From contig NZ_CAAHFH010000001.1 in the NCBI RefSeq assembly GCF_900890705.1, positions 1,240,001-1,304,000 of the forward strand: DNA of 64,000 bases, in the 5' to 3' direction. A program made the translations under genes and the position numbers. Position 1 is the stretch's first letter. Each line of letters begins with the position of its first letter. The notes under the pieces are model-generated. The model was not told where the DNA came from. It made no database searches and saw only the letters and a program-made list of their open reading frames with translations. The DNA is from Pontiella sulfatireligans (GTDB lineage: Bacteria > Verrucomicrobiota > Kiritimatiellia > Kiritimatiellales > Pontiellaceae). Of this stretch, positions 17,845-26,289 are shown piece after piece.

Positions 17845-20800
17845 CTACGGTGCAACAACCCGCAGGAACTCGACATTATTCGTGGGCGTATGTTCCCAGC
17901 TGACTTCGGTCACCCCCGATGTGACCGCGATATCATACCAATTGGTGATCACAAGGCTCTCCGTGCCCTGCAAGATGTACGTGGCCGATGCAGTCATATT
18001 GCTGCCCGAAACACTCAGGCCAGCGCCAACCCCCATGCCAATCTGAAGAACCGCCGGCGTGGCGGGCGCGTCACCCACTAAACCGGAAATGGCAACGTTA
18101 TCCACCTGAGTATATGCGGAGCCCGTATTCCCGGTAAACGTCAGCGTGAATGTTGCCGTTTCTGATGGAGCCAGCGTCAGATCGGAAAGCAGGGTCTTGA
18201 GATCGAACTCATAGCCCCTGAAGCTTTGATATCCGCCGGCACCGTCCGTGCCCAAATCCCCGAAGGCGTCCGTCAGATCCCCTGCCGTATAGGACAAGGT
18301 CGAAACCTTTACTGCCGTAGAGCTTCCCCGGCTTCCCTGGAAGTGGATCGCATCCAACGTCAGGTTTTCATCGGCAGAAGTATTCGATATAACCAACGTC
18401 AAGTTTGGATTGACCGTGCCTCTGATTGCGCCGCCGATGGTGTCCGCATCCGGGCTGCCCAGATTCGACAAGCCCCAAAGCCCGTCCGACGCACCCGATG
18501 ATGAACCGGAACCATAGCCACTCAGCGTTACGGCAGCGTTGCCAATGGCTCTTTCGTCCTGCTTAACTGCGCCGGTATTTTCATCGAATCCGCCTAACAG
18601 CATATAGACAAAGGATTCAGGTCCAAGATAGGTAACCGAAACCGGCAGCATGTTGGTGAAGGTATCCCCGCCGATTTCATTCCAAACCAGCTTAACCATG
18701 CCGGTCGAAGTTGCCCCGTCGGCCAGACCGGAGCCGGTCAGATCGAACTGAACATTCAGCGGTTCGGAGGACGCCGGATCGGCAAGCACTAGAGGAGACG
18801 AAAAATCGACCACGCTGAATGAACCGGCATGCTGCTGATCAATCACAGTTGCCGAGGTAATCTGTACATTGTTGCTGTTTCCGCCGTAAGAAAAGGCCAC
18901 ATCCACCGCGCCGGTCGCCAAGGTGGCAGGCGTTTCGATTGTAATCTCAAGCTGGTCGGAAGGCGACAGCACCAGGCGTGACGGCGCGGGCGGCCCCGGA
19001 ACAGCGATGACAGACACCGAACCGCAGGTGATGGTGTGCAAGGGTTTTTCTGTGTTCAGTTGGAAAGCCGTGCTGGCAAAAAAGGTGCCGGCCAGTTCTC
19101 CGTAGGTCACATTGACCAATGTTCCGCTTGCGGTGATATTGGTGTTAAACCCCGTCGTAGAAACGCTCCACGTATTGTTATTGCTTACGGTTAGAGTAGC
19201 CGAAAACCCGTTTGTTATTGATGCATCGGTGAGCACATTGGTGGTCAACAAGGCGGACTCTAAGCCTTTGTCTCCCCCTTTACCCCAAACCAGATCCAGA
19301 TCACCTACACCCGCGTCGCTTTTGATCGCAACGCCAAGAGAGCTCACCTTGTTCCACGGATCGCTATCATTATCCTGCACGCCGAGAAACAACCCGTTTT
19401 TACTAATGCTTAAATTCGTAGAAACAATACTGTCCACGTTCCACGTTACGGTAAACCCGCTATAACTGCTCAAATCCATCGCAGCGTCGGATATCAGAGT
19501 CACGTTAGGGCGCTTATCTGCCGAAGAAAAAGAGATTACCCCGGTGGATGCATCCGTGAGCCCCGTTTCCTGAGGTTCGTTGATGGAGACAGTTTTAAAT
19601 CCCGGGCCAATGTCATTCCCGCTGACCCCATCGAAGTTATTGTACAGGAGCGTCCCGTCCTCAACCTCTTTATAATGGAAGGCTGATACCGCCACGGTGT
19701 TGGTTTGGTTCACAGCGTGTCCGGCTTCGTTCCAGATTACCTGTGCGGTGGCAGTGGCGGTTTCTCCCTCGTTCAGCCCGGCAACACCGTTGTCGAACGC
19801 AATGGAGAGTGCGCTCGCGGGGGCCGACTCGCTGAGGGTCAATGTTGGCGGAACCGTCGAGCAGGAAAATCCGCTATGTGATGCATCCGCAAAATCAACG
19901 GCCGTAATTTCGATGTCGACCGGATCTATAGTGTCCGCGGAATATGAGACAGCAAGGTCGTCCGTAACCGATGAGGCCGGCGCCTCGAAAACCATATCGA
20001 GCGAACCGGGCAGAACCAGCTCAGCCGCCGGCGCATTGTATGTGGCGGACACGGGAAGCGTGTTGGTGAAGGTATCTCCTCCGACTTCATTCCAAACCAG
20101 TTCAACCAGGCCGGTGGAGGTTTCTCCATCCGCCAAGCCGGTACCGGCCAAATCGAACTGAATATTAAGCGTTTCATTGGACGCCGGTTCCGTAAGCACC
20201 AGAGGCGATGAGAAATCAACGGCACTGAAAGCAACGGCATGTTGCTGATCGACCACGTTTACTTCGGTGATCTGAACATTGTTGCTGGCTCCTCCGTACG
20301 TAAACGCCACATCCACCGTTCCGGTGGCCTGGCTAGCAGGGGCATCCAACGTAATATCAAGCTGGTCGGAGGGCGACAGCAACAGGGTTGCCGGCGCGGA
20401 CGGATCAAAAACAGCCGAAACGGACATCGAGTCGCATGTGATGGTGTGCAAAGGTTGGGATTTATTCAGCTGTAGCGCAGTGCTGGCAAAAAGCGTGCCG
20501 GCTAGCTGACTGTAGGTTACATTGCTCAGGGTTCCATTTGTGTTCACATCTGTGCTCAAACCCGACGTGGAAACACTCCACGTATTATCATCGTTTACGG
20601 TAAGAACAGCCGTAAATCCATCTATTATGGAAGCATCCGTGAGCCCACCAGCCCCGACCAGCGTTGCTTCAGAACTTTTGACGGAACCGTCAGCGTAGAC
20701 GAGATCCACATCACCAGGGCCCGCGGAGCTTTTGATGGCAACTCCAAGGGAAGTCACGTTGTTCCAGGCACCGCTACCGTCAGCCTGCACACCGAGAAAC

Positions 20801-21141
20801 AGACCGTTTTTTTCAATGCTGAAATCAGAAGAAACGATACTGTCAACATTCCATGTCACGGTGAACCCGGCATAACTGCTCACATCCACCGAAGTATCGG
20901 AAACCAGAGTAACGTTGGGGCGCGATCCCGATGGAGCTGAAAAAGAGATCACCCCCGTTGACGCATCCATAAGATCCGTGTCCTGAGGCGAGTTAATAGA
21001 GGTGATTTTGAACCCCGGGCCAATATCATTGCCGTTGTCTCCATCAAAGTTATTTTGCTGCACCGTAACCATTTCGCCATAGGCGCTGAACATCAGCCCT
21101 GCCGCCAAAGCCCACATGCATGCTTTTATACTTCTTTTCAT
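17845..21141 (-). CDS. Large secreted modular protein, no enzyme domain recognised
   Basis: 1098 residues with a Sec signal ending AYGE. Order: module A (27-235); module B (250-375); a divergent B (378-500, LVLPGSLDMVFEAPASS); a second module A (505-710); another module B (720-845); a domain I do not recognise (848-1020, LGGFDENTGAVKQDERAIGN and YEFDLKTLLSDLTLAPSE); and module D (1030-1098, ending FLRVVAP). It is beta-rich throughout and has almost no Cys outside the signal. A role in binding polysaccharide or in cell-surface adhesion is inferred from the company of the same modules with sulfatases. GGAG precedes the ATG, and a promoter element and a 43-base conserved leader lie upstream. Confidence 0.8.
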   Translation of the reverse strand: MKRSIKACMWALAAGLMFSAYGEMVTVQQNNFDGDNGNDIGPGFKITSINSPQDTDLMDASTGVISFSAPSGSRPNVTLVSDTSVDVSSYAGFTVTWNVDSIVSSDFSIEKNGLFLGVQADGSGAWNNVTSLGVAIKSSAGPGDVDLVYADGSVKSSEATLVGAGGLTDASIIDGFTAVLTVNDDNTWSVSTSGLSTDVNTNGTLSNVTYSQLAGTLFASTALQLNKSQPLHTITCDSMSVSAVFDPSAPATLLLSPSDQLDITLDAPASQATGTVDVAFTYGGASNNVQITEVNVVDQQHAVAFSAVDFSSPLVLTEPASNETLNIQFDLAGTGLADGETSTGLVELVWNEVGGDTFTNTLPVSATYNAPAAELVLPGSLDMVFEAPASSVTDDLAVSYSADTIDPVDIEITAVDFADASHSGFSCSTVPPTLTLSESAPASALSIAFDNGVAGLNEGETATATAQVIWNEAGHAVNQTNTVAVSAFHYKEVEDGTLLYNNFDGVSGNDIGPGFKTVSINEPQETGLTDASTGVISFSSADKRPNVTLISDAAMDLSSYSGFTVTWNVDSIVSTNLSISKNGLFLGVQDNDSDPWNKVSSLGVAIKSDAGVGDLDLVWGKGGDKGLESALLTTNVLTDASITNGFSATLTVSNNNTWSVSTTGFNTNITASGTLVNVTYGELAGTFFASTAFQLNTEKPLHTITCGSVSVIAVPGPPAPSRLVLSPSDQLEITIETPATLATGAVDVAFSYGGNSNNVQITSATVIDQQHAGSFSVVDFSSPLVLADPASSEPLNVQFDLTGSGLADGATSTGMVKLVWNEIGGDTFTNMLPVSVTYLGPESFVYMLLGGFDENTGAVKQDERAIGNAAVTLSGYGSGSSSGASDGLWGLSNLGSPDADTIGGAIRGTVNPNLTLVISNTSADENLTLDAIHFQGSRGSSTAVKVSTLSYTAGDLTDAFGDLGTDGAGGYQSFRGYEFDLKTLLSDLTLAPSETATFTLTFTGNTGSAYTQVDNVAISGLVGDAPATPAVLQIGMGVGAGLSVSGSNMTASATYILQGTESLVITNWYDIAVTSGVTEVSWEHTPTNNVEFLRVVAP

Positions 21142-21170
21142 TTCTCCATCTCCCTATTGATTTATCTATC

Positions 21171-21213
21171 TGTACTTTTTGTTTCCGCCGAAATGCCCAC
21201 GGGCTCCATAAAA
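21171..21213 (-). repeat. 43-bp leader repeat, copy 1
   Basis: Identical, as read here, to 23380-23422. Lies between the promoter element and the ATG of a module A protein. It includes GCCCacGGGC, a possible small hairpin. Confidence 0.75.
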
Positions 21214-21252
21214 CAGATGCAACACACATGAATTACTGGACACTTTAACCTT

Positions 21253-21281
21253 GTTACCTGCCGAGCGGCCTAAACAGGACA
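21253..21281 (-). promoter_or_regulatory. ECF-type promoter element
   Basis: Minus strand GTGTCCTGTTT, 13 nt, GGTAAC; ends 111 bases before the ATG at 21141. Confidence 0.68.
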
Positions 21282-21412
21282 CGTTAATGATTTTTTTTGC
21301 ATCTGCCGTCAACAAACACTCCACCACGGCGGCGGAGGTCGACATGATCATCAAACACGGCTTTGCGGATCACTCGTTGCTCAACAGAAAAGACCGCCTT
21401 AAAACGCAAAAG

Positions 21413-21456
21413 GCCTCCAGAATCTGGCGGCAATAAATGACGCCATTCCCAGAGGC
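21413..21456 (-). terminator. Terminator hairpin after 621-residue protein
   Basis: GCCTC and GAGGC close a long stem that also pairs GAAT with ATTC and GGCG with CGCC. On the minus strand it runs into CTTTTGCGTTTT. It lies 28 bases beyond the stop at 21485. Confidence 0.6.
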
Positions 21457-21484
21457 TGTTTTGTTCAGCTTGCAGGTTTATCCG

Positions 21485-23350
21485 CTACTCGGAAATCACC
21501 CGGAAGAACTGAACATCATTCGAGGTCACCAGATCCGTCCAGTTGACTTCCACAACCCCGCTCGTGGTTGCAATATCAACCCAGTTGGTCTGCACGAGAT
21601 TTTCCGTACCCTGCAGTGTATAGGTATAATAAGCACTCATCTGTCCGGCTGAAACGTTGACATTGCCGCCGGATCCGGCACTCATCTGGACCTCCGCAAC
21701 CGGGGCATCGCCAATAGCGCGCAAAACATAGGCATTCATGTTCGGGCTTCCGGCACTCTGGCTTATCCGGAAAATCTGCGTCGTCGCATCGGCAGTAAAG
21801 GTGGCAATCACACTGACGCCATCCGCCTGCGTATACGTGTCGGAAGAACGCCCCTTGCCATCGTCCAAAGAAAACGTTCTGGTGGCAGTATCAGGTTTGC
21901 GCGTGTCCCACACAAAAAACTCGACCTGGTATTCCTGCCCGACAAACAAATCGGTAAGGGTGAACGGGAATGGAGATTGATTTCCTTTATAATCAGACCG
22001 GAAGATTACGCTATTCCAGTTCGCGTCGCTGGTGCCGGGACTCACGGCATTGTAGGCGCTATTTGGGAACAGCGCGTTATCGTCCACAAACGTAATGGTT
22101 TCGGACTTCGTGCCGTTGTTGACCACAACATCCAGGTCCCCGAGATTCCCGCCGAGGTTGACGGCCTTGACCTGGATGCCCTCAAGACTGATATTGTTCT
22201 GGTTGTCGTCCCCGATGAAGGAAGCGCCTTCTGTCCAAACCACACCGACCGCAGCACGAACCAAGGCAGATATCGGCAGCGTGTTGGTATTGCTGTCCCC
22301 GCCGATTTCATTCCAGACCACCTCGAGCGTACCCGCGGAGGTTTCTCCGCCCGTTAGACCGGTGCCGGTCACGTCAAACTTAATATTCAAAGCTTCACTG
22401 CTCGCCGGATCCGTAAGCGTCAGGGGAGATGAGAAACCAACCACACTGTAAGCACCGGCGTGCTGCTGATTAATCACGGTTGCCGAAGTAACTTGCACGT
22501 TGTTGCTTTCAGGACCATAAGAAAATGTTACATCCACTGTGCCGGCTGCCAATGTGGCCGGCTCAAGCAATTCAATGTCAAGCTGATCGGAGGGGGTTAG
22601 CGACAGGGTTGCCGGCCTGGCAGGAACTTCCACGGACATCGAGCCGCATGTAATGGTGTGCACGGGCTGGGATTTATTCAACTGCAACGCGGTGCAGGCA
22701 AAGAGCGTACCGGCGAGCTGACTGTAGGTTACATTGCTCAGGGTTCCGGTTGTGTTTACATCGGCACTCAACCCCGTCGTAGATACGCGCCACGTATTAT
22801 CATCGTTTACGGTAAGAACAGCCGTAAATCCATCTATTATGGAATCATCAGTGAGCCCACCAGACGCGACCAACGTTGCTTCAAAACCTTTGTTGGTGGA
22901 GACAGCGTAAACAAGATCAAGATCACCTGCTCCCGTGTCGTTTTTGATGCCGACACCAAGAGAAACCACGTTGTTCCAGGCCGTGCTGTTATCAGTCTGA
23001 ACACCAAGGAACAGACCATTTTTCTGCAGGAGGAAAGCCGTAGAAGCGATACTTTCAATATTCCATCTCACGGTAAATCCGCCGTCACCGCTCAGATCCA
23101 GCGAACTGCTGGAAACCAAGGTGACGTTAGGACGACTGCCCGCAGGCGCTGAAAAGGAAATCACCCCCGCTGATGCATCCATAAGATCCGTATTTTCAGG
23201 GTTATTGATTGAAGCGATTGTAAACTCAGGACCAATATCATTACCATTGTCCCCATCGAAATTATTCTGCTGCACAATCGTTCCTCCAAAAGCCGGAGGC
23301 ATCAACCCTGCCATCAATGCGCACATACATACTTTAATAATTCTTTTCAT
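21485..23350 (-). CDS. Secreted modular protein A-B-C-D, no enzyme domain recognised
   Basis: 621 residues: signal (1-22), module A (23-238), module B (243-365, LSLTPSDQLDIELLEPA), module C (370-545, EGASFIGDDNQNNISLEGI) and module D (553-621, ending FFRVISE). Its A-B-C-D order equals the C-terminal part of the 1524-residue sulfatase from residue 924 on, except that the sulfatase has B-A-B-C-D there, so one protein probably arose from the other by losing or gaining the catalytic part. Module C contains the pattern FVDDNALFPNSAY and GQEYQVEFFVWDTR, which I do not assign to a known family. Start context is GATGAGGAAATG. The promoter, 43-base leader and terminator are all present, so it is probably monocistronic. 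Confidence 0.8.
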   Translation of the reverse strand: MKRIIKVCMCALMAGLMPPAFGGTIVQQNNFDGDNGNDIGPEFTIASINNPENTDLMDASAGVISFSAPAGSRPNVTLVSSSSLDLSGDGGFTVRWNIESIASTAFLLQKNGLFLGVQTDNSTAWNNVVSLGVGIKNDTGAGDLDLVYAVSTNKGFEATLVASGGLTDDSIIDGFTAVLTVNDDNTWRVSTTGLSADVNTTGTLSNVTYSQLAGTLFACTALQLNKSQPVHTITCGSMSVEVPARPATLSLTPSDQLDIELLEPATLAAGTVDVTFSYGPESNNVQVTSATVINQQHAGAYSVVGFSSPLTLTDPASSEALNIKFDVTGTGLTGGETSAGTLEVVWNEIGGDSNTNTLPISALVRAAVGVVWTEGASFIGDDNQNNISLEGIQVKAVNLGGNLGDLDVVVNNGTKSETITFVDDNALFPNSAYNAVSPGTSDANWNSVIFRSDYKGNQSPFPFTLTDLFVGQEYQVEFFVWDTRKPDTATRTFSLDDGKGRSSDTYTQADGVSVIATFTADATTQIFRISQSAGSPNMNAYVLRAIGDAPVAEVQMSAGSGGNVNVSAGQMSAYYTYTLQGTENLVQTNWVDIATTSGVVEVNWTDLVTSNDVQFFRVISE

Positions 23351-23379
23351 TTCCTCATCTCCCTGTTGATTTATTTATC

Positions 23380-23422
23380 TGTACTTTTTGTTTCCGCCGA
23401 AATGCCCACGGGCTCCATAAAA
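23380..23422 (-). repeat. 43-bp leader repeat, copy 2
   Basis: Same sequence as 21171-21213, at nearly the same distance from its promoter element and its ATG. Confidence 0.75.
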
Positions 23423-23463
23423 TAAAAGCAACAATCATCGTATCTTTAGTTCCCTTCATTTTT

Positions 23464-23492
23464 GTTACCTGCTGAACGGACTAAACCGGACA
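23464..23492 (-). promoter_or_regulatory. ECF-type promoter element
   Basis: Minus strand GTGTCCGGTTT, 13 nt, GGTAAC; ends 113 bases before the ATG at 23350. Confidence 0.68.
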
Positions 23493-23620
23493 CATCAATG
23501 TGTGTTTTTGTGTTTTTCCACAAAAGCTACTGCGACAGCAAAAGCCACTCTTCTTCAAGCCTCTCAAAGACAAGCTCATGCTTAGATTAATCAAAAAAAC
23601 CGACACAATTACAAAATCGA

Positions 23621-23645
23621 GTTACCGTATCCCATAACCGGTAAC
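23621..23645. promoter_or_regulatory. Inverted repeat, possible operator
   Basis: GTTACCG at 23621-23627 mirrors CGGTAAC at 23639-23645. It lies in the gap behind the 727-residue gene. No -35 partner is present for either GGTAAC, so this is not a copy of the promoter element. Confidence 0.3.
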
Positions 23646-23685
23646 ATCACAGAATTCTCAACATTTAACTGCCAAAGAAATAGGT

Positions 23686-23712
23686 GCGGTTTGCTGGCCT
23701 TCGGCAAACCGC
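23686..23712 (-). terminator. Terminator-like hairpin, near copy of the one at 17798
   Basis: GCGGTTTGC pairs with GCAAACCGC, 19 bases past the stop at 23731. The following T tract is weak. Sequence similarity to the 17798 hairpin continues into both 3' coding ends, which indicates duplication of the whole gene end. Confidence 0.55.
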
Positions 23713-23730
23713 AAAGTCGCTCTTTCCCGG

Positions 23731-25914
23731 TTATGGGGAAACGATCCGCAGAAACTCGACATTGTTTGTGGGCGTATAGTCCCAGTTGACTTCGCTCACC
23801 CCCGATGTGGTCGCGATATCAACCCAATTGGTCGATACGAGGCTTTCCGTGCACTGCAGGGTGTAAGTATCTGAAGAAATCAGCTGGCTAGCCGAAATAT
23901 TGATATTGCCGCCGGAACCGGTAGCCACCCCCATCTCCGGAGAAGGAATGGTCACCTTGCTCGCAAAGAGATACCCCGACAGAACTTCATCCTTAACCAA
24001 AGGAAGGAAACTGAAGGTCTCTGTCGACGAGACAGCCTCCCAAGTTAGCGTAATGATCGTTTCTTTATCGGATGCATTGACCCAAGACGTGAGCGGAGAG
24101 AGATTGCCCTTCTGATAGATCTCCTGATTTCGTGCCTGACCTGCTGCCGAGAAAAACAACTGAAGACTATAGGTTGCACCCTCCTGCAGATCGGTGAAGG
24201 CAAATTCATAGTCACTGTTGACGCTAACGCCAACCGAGGCAAAGATGTTTTTAATGCTCGCGTCGAGTGATGCGGTAGGTGATGCGGGAAAAGCACTGTA
24301 GCCATCCACATGAGTTGCCGTGACTTGCAGCAGACCCCTTCCAGCCTCTCCATGGGTCACATCCACATCCGTCTGGCTCTCATCGGGGATATTCTGGTCG
24401 CCAATCATGGGATTCGTTGTAAAAAGGACTCCATTCGCAACAAGTCCCGTGGCAACACCAACGACAGTTCCGTCACCGTCCGCATCGTAGGTCGTGCCCC
24501 AGTTAACGGCAACCACAACATTGGAGTTAAGAATATCGGATTCCGTCGGATCAGTGTCCTTAACCACAGTAATTGTAGCAATGACTTTCTCGCGGAAAAC
24601 CGAAACCGCGACAGTATTGGTGTGGTTCTCGACATGCCCCGCTTCGTTCCAGATCACCTGCGCGGTGGCGGTTGCAATATCTCCACCGCCTAGACCACCA
24701 ACACTGTTGTCAAACGCAATGTTCAACGTGCTCGAGGGAACCGACTCGCTGAGAATTAATGTCGGAGGAACCGTCGCACAGGAAAATCCACTATGCGATT
24801 CATTTGCAAAGAGTACCGCCGATATCTCGACATTCGTCGGATCCACAGCGTCGGGGGTACAGGAAACAGCAATACTATTCGAAACCGATGTGTCAGATAT
24901 TTCAAGAGTCATATCGAGCGAATTGGTCAGAATCAGTTCCGCCGGCAACACGGTGTATGTGGCGGATACCGGCAACGTATTGGTATAGGTATCCCCGCTG
25001 ATTTCATTCCAAACCACCTCAACGAGACCTGTAGAGGAATCTCCGTTTGCCAGATAAGCGCTGGTCACGTCAAACTGAACACTCAGCGTTTCATTGGAGT
25101 CCGGATCCGTAAGCTCCAGAGGTGATGAGAACCCAACCACACTGTAAGCACCTGCATGCTGCTGATTAATCACACTTACCGAGGTAATCTCAACATTATT
25201 GATGCCATCTCCGTAAGAAAAAGCCACATCTACCGCACCTGTTGCTAGGGTGGCCGGGTAAAACAATTCAATATCCAGCGTATCGGAAGGCGTGAAAAGT
25301 AATTGAGGATCTATTCCACCTACGGCACGCAATACATAGGCATTCATAGTCGGGGCGTTAGCGCTCTGGGTGATTTGGAAGGTCTGCGTCGTCGCACTGG
25401 CGGTGAAGGTGCCAATTACACTAACCCCATCCCCCTGAGTATGGGTTGCGGAGGGAATCCCCACACCATCGTCGATTGAAAACGTTCTGTTAGAAGAGCT
25501 ACTACGCGTGTCCCACACAAAAAACTCGACTTGATATTCCTGTCCGACGAGTAGGTCGGTAAGGGAGAACGGGAAGGGAGATGAATTTTTATAATCAGCC
25601 CGAGTTATTACTTTGTTCCAGTTGGCATCGCTCGTATCGGGAGTAGGGACATTGAAGGCACTTTGAGGGAACAAAGCGTTGTCGTCTACAAACGTAATGG
25701 TTTCGGTGCTCGTGCCATTGTCGACCAAGACATCCAAATTCCCCTCATTGCCCCCAAGGTTGGCGGCCTTGACCAGCACCCCCTCAAGGCTAATATTATT
25801 TTGGTTGTCGTCCCCGTTGAAGGACGCCCCATCCGTCCAGTTGATGCTTGCTGCATGGACCGAACCGATGCCTAGCACACAGGAACTTAATAACGTAACG
25901 ATTTTTACTCTCAT
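23731..25914 (-). CDS. Secreted modular protein C-B-B-D, no enzyme domain recognised
   Basis: 727 residues from the ATG at 25914, chosen because AAAGGAG precedes it and a signal peptide (MRVKIVTLLSSCVLGIGSVHA) follows; the open frame to 26028 gives no signal. Module C comes first (22-195, WTDGASFNGDDNQNN). Then come module B (200-320), a divergent B (322-440), an unassigned beta domain (445-655, TVVKDTDPTESDIL and YSLQLFFSAAGQARNQEI) and module D (660-727, ending FLRIVSP). It has no module A, unlike its neighbours. It is probably exported to the cell surface. A role in binding is only inferred from the modules it shares with sulfatases. A promoter element lies 129 bases upstream and a hairpin 19 bases downstream. 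Confidence 0.78.
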   Translation of the reverse strand: MRVKIVTLLSSCVLGIGSVHAASINWTDGASFNGDDNQNNISLEGVLVKAANLGGNEGNLDVLVDNGTSTETITFVDDNALFPQSAFNVPTPDTSDANWNKVITRADYKNSSPFPFSLTDLLVGQEYQVEFFVWDTRSSSSNRTFSIDDGVGIPSATHTQGDGVSVIGTFTASATTQTFQITQSANAPTMNAYVLRAVGGIDPQLLFTPSDTLDIELFYPATLATGAVDVAFSYGDGINNVEITSVSVINQQHAGAYSVVGFSSPLELTDPDSNETLSVQFDVTSAYLANGDSSTGLVEVVWNEISGDTYTNTLPVSATYTVLPAELILTNSLDMTLEISDTSVSNSIAVSCTPDAVDPTNVEISAVLFANESHSGFSCATVPPTLILSESVPSSTLNIAFDNSVGGLGGGDIATATAQVIWNEAGHVENHTNTVAVSVFREKVIATITVVKDTDPTESDILNSNVVVAVNWGTTYDADGDGTVVGVATGLVANGVLFTTNPMIGDQNIPDESQTDVDVTHGEAGRGLLQVTATHVDGYSAFPASPTASLDASIKNIFASVGVSVNSDYEFAFTDLQEGATYSLQLFFSAAGQARNQEIYQKGNLSPLTSWVNASDKETIITLTWEAVSSTETFSFLPLVKDEVLSGYLFASKVTIPSPEMGVATGSGGNINISASQLISSDTYTLQCTESLVSTNWVDIATTSGVSEVNWDYTPTNNVEFLRIVSP

Positions 25915-26043
25915 TGTTTCTCCTTTATGTGTTTTCTCATCTCTTCCTCGGAGCTCCCGAAAGCCCCGAAAGCACAGAAATGAAGCCACTGAGAAATGCA
26001 CCGCCGGCACAAACAAAACGACAATCATTTTATGCTACTTATT

Positions 26044-26072
26044 GTTACCCGCTGATTTCCAGAAACTGGACA
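26044..26072 (-). promoter_or_regulatory. ECF-type promoter element
   Basis: Minus strand GTGTCCAGTTT, 13 nt, GGTAAC; ends 129 bases before the ATG at 25914. It lies inside a block duplicated around 30464-30675. Confidence 0.72.
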
Positions 26073-26260
26073 CGACAGGATATTTTTTTTCGATTAGTGA
26101 TCGGGCAGCCCAAATGCATCCAAGGGGAAACCGGGGTAACGTTGAAGCAAAGATGATCATAACCATTAAACGTTAATTCGTAGGTCACCCGCTCGGAGCC
26201 AGTGCCCGAATCATCGACATCTTTCACGCTCAGCATGCGTTCCAAAGCCGGAGACCAGTG
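26073..26260 (-). pseudogene. Remnant of a sulfatase gene 3' end
   Basis: The minus strand reads HWSPALERMLSVKDVDD and then GSERVTYELTFNGYDHL. This matches the last residues of the 30541-34494 sulfatase (SPALESMLSVKEVVD, GYERVTYELLFDGHDHL). The stop TAG of the intact gene is TGG here, so the frame runs on. The match ends abruptly near 26258. Nothing of the catalytic part remains. With the promoter at 26044-26072, it forms one of two diverged direct repeats around the 26290-30381 gene. Confidence 0.75.
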
Positions 26261-26289
26261 AGCAGAAGAGCCCGCGCCTTTAGCAAAGG

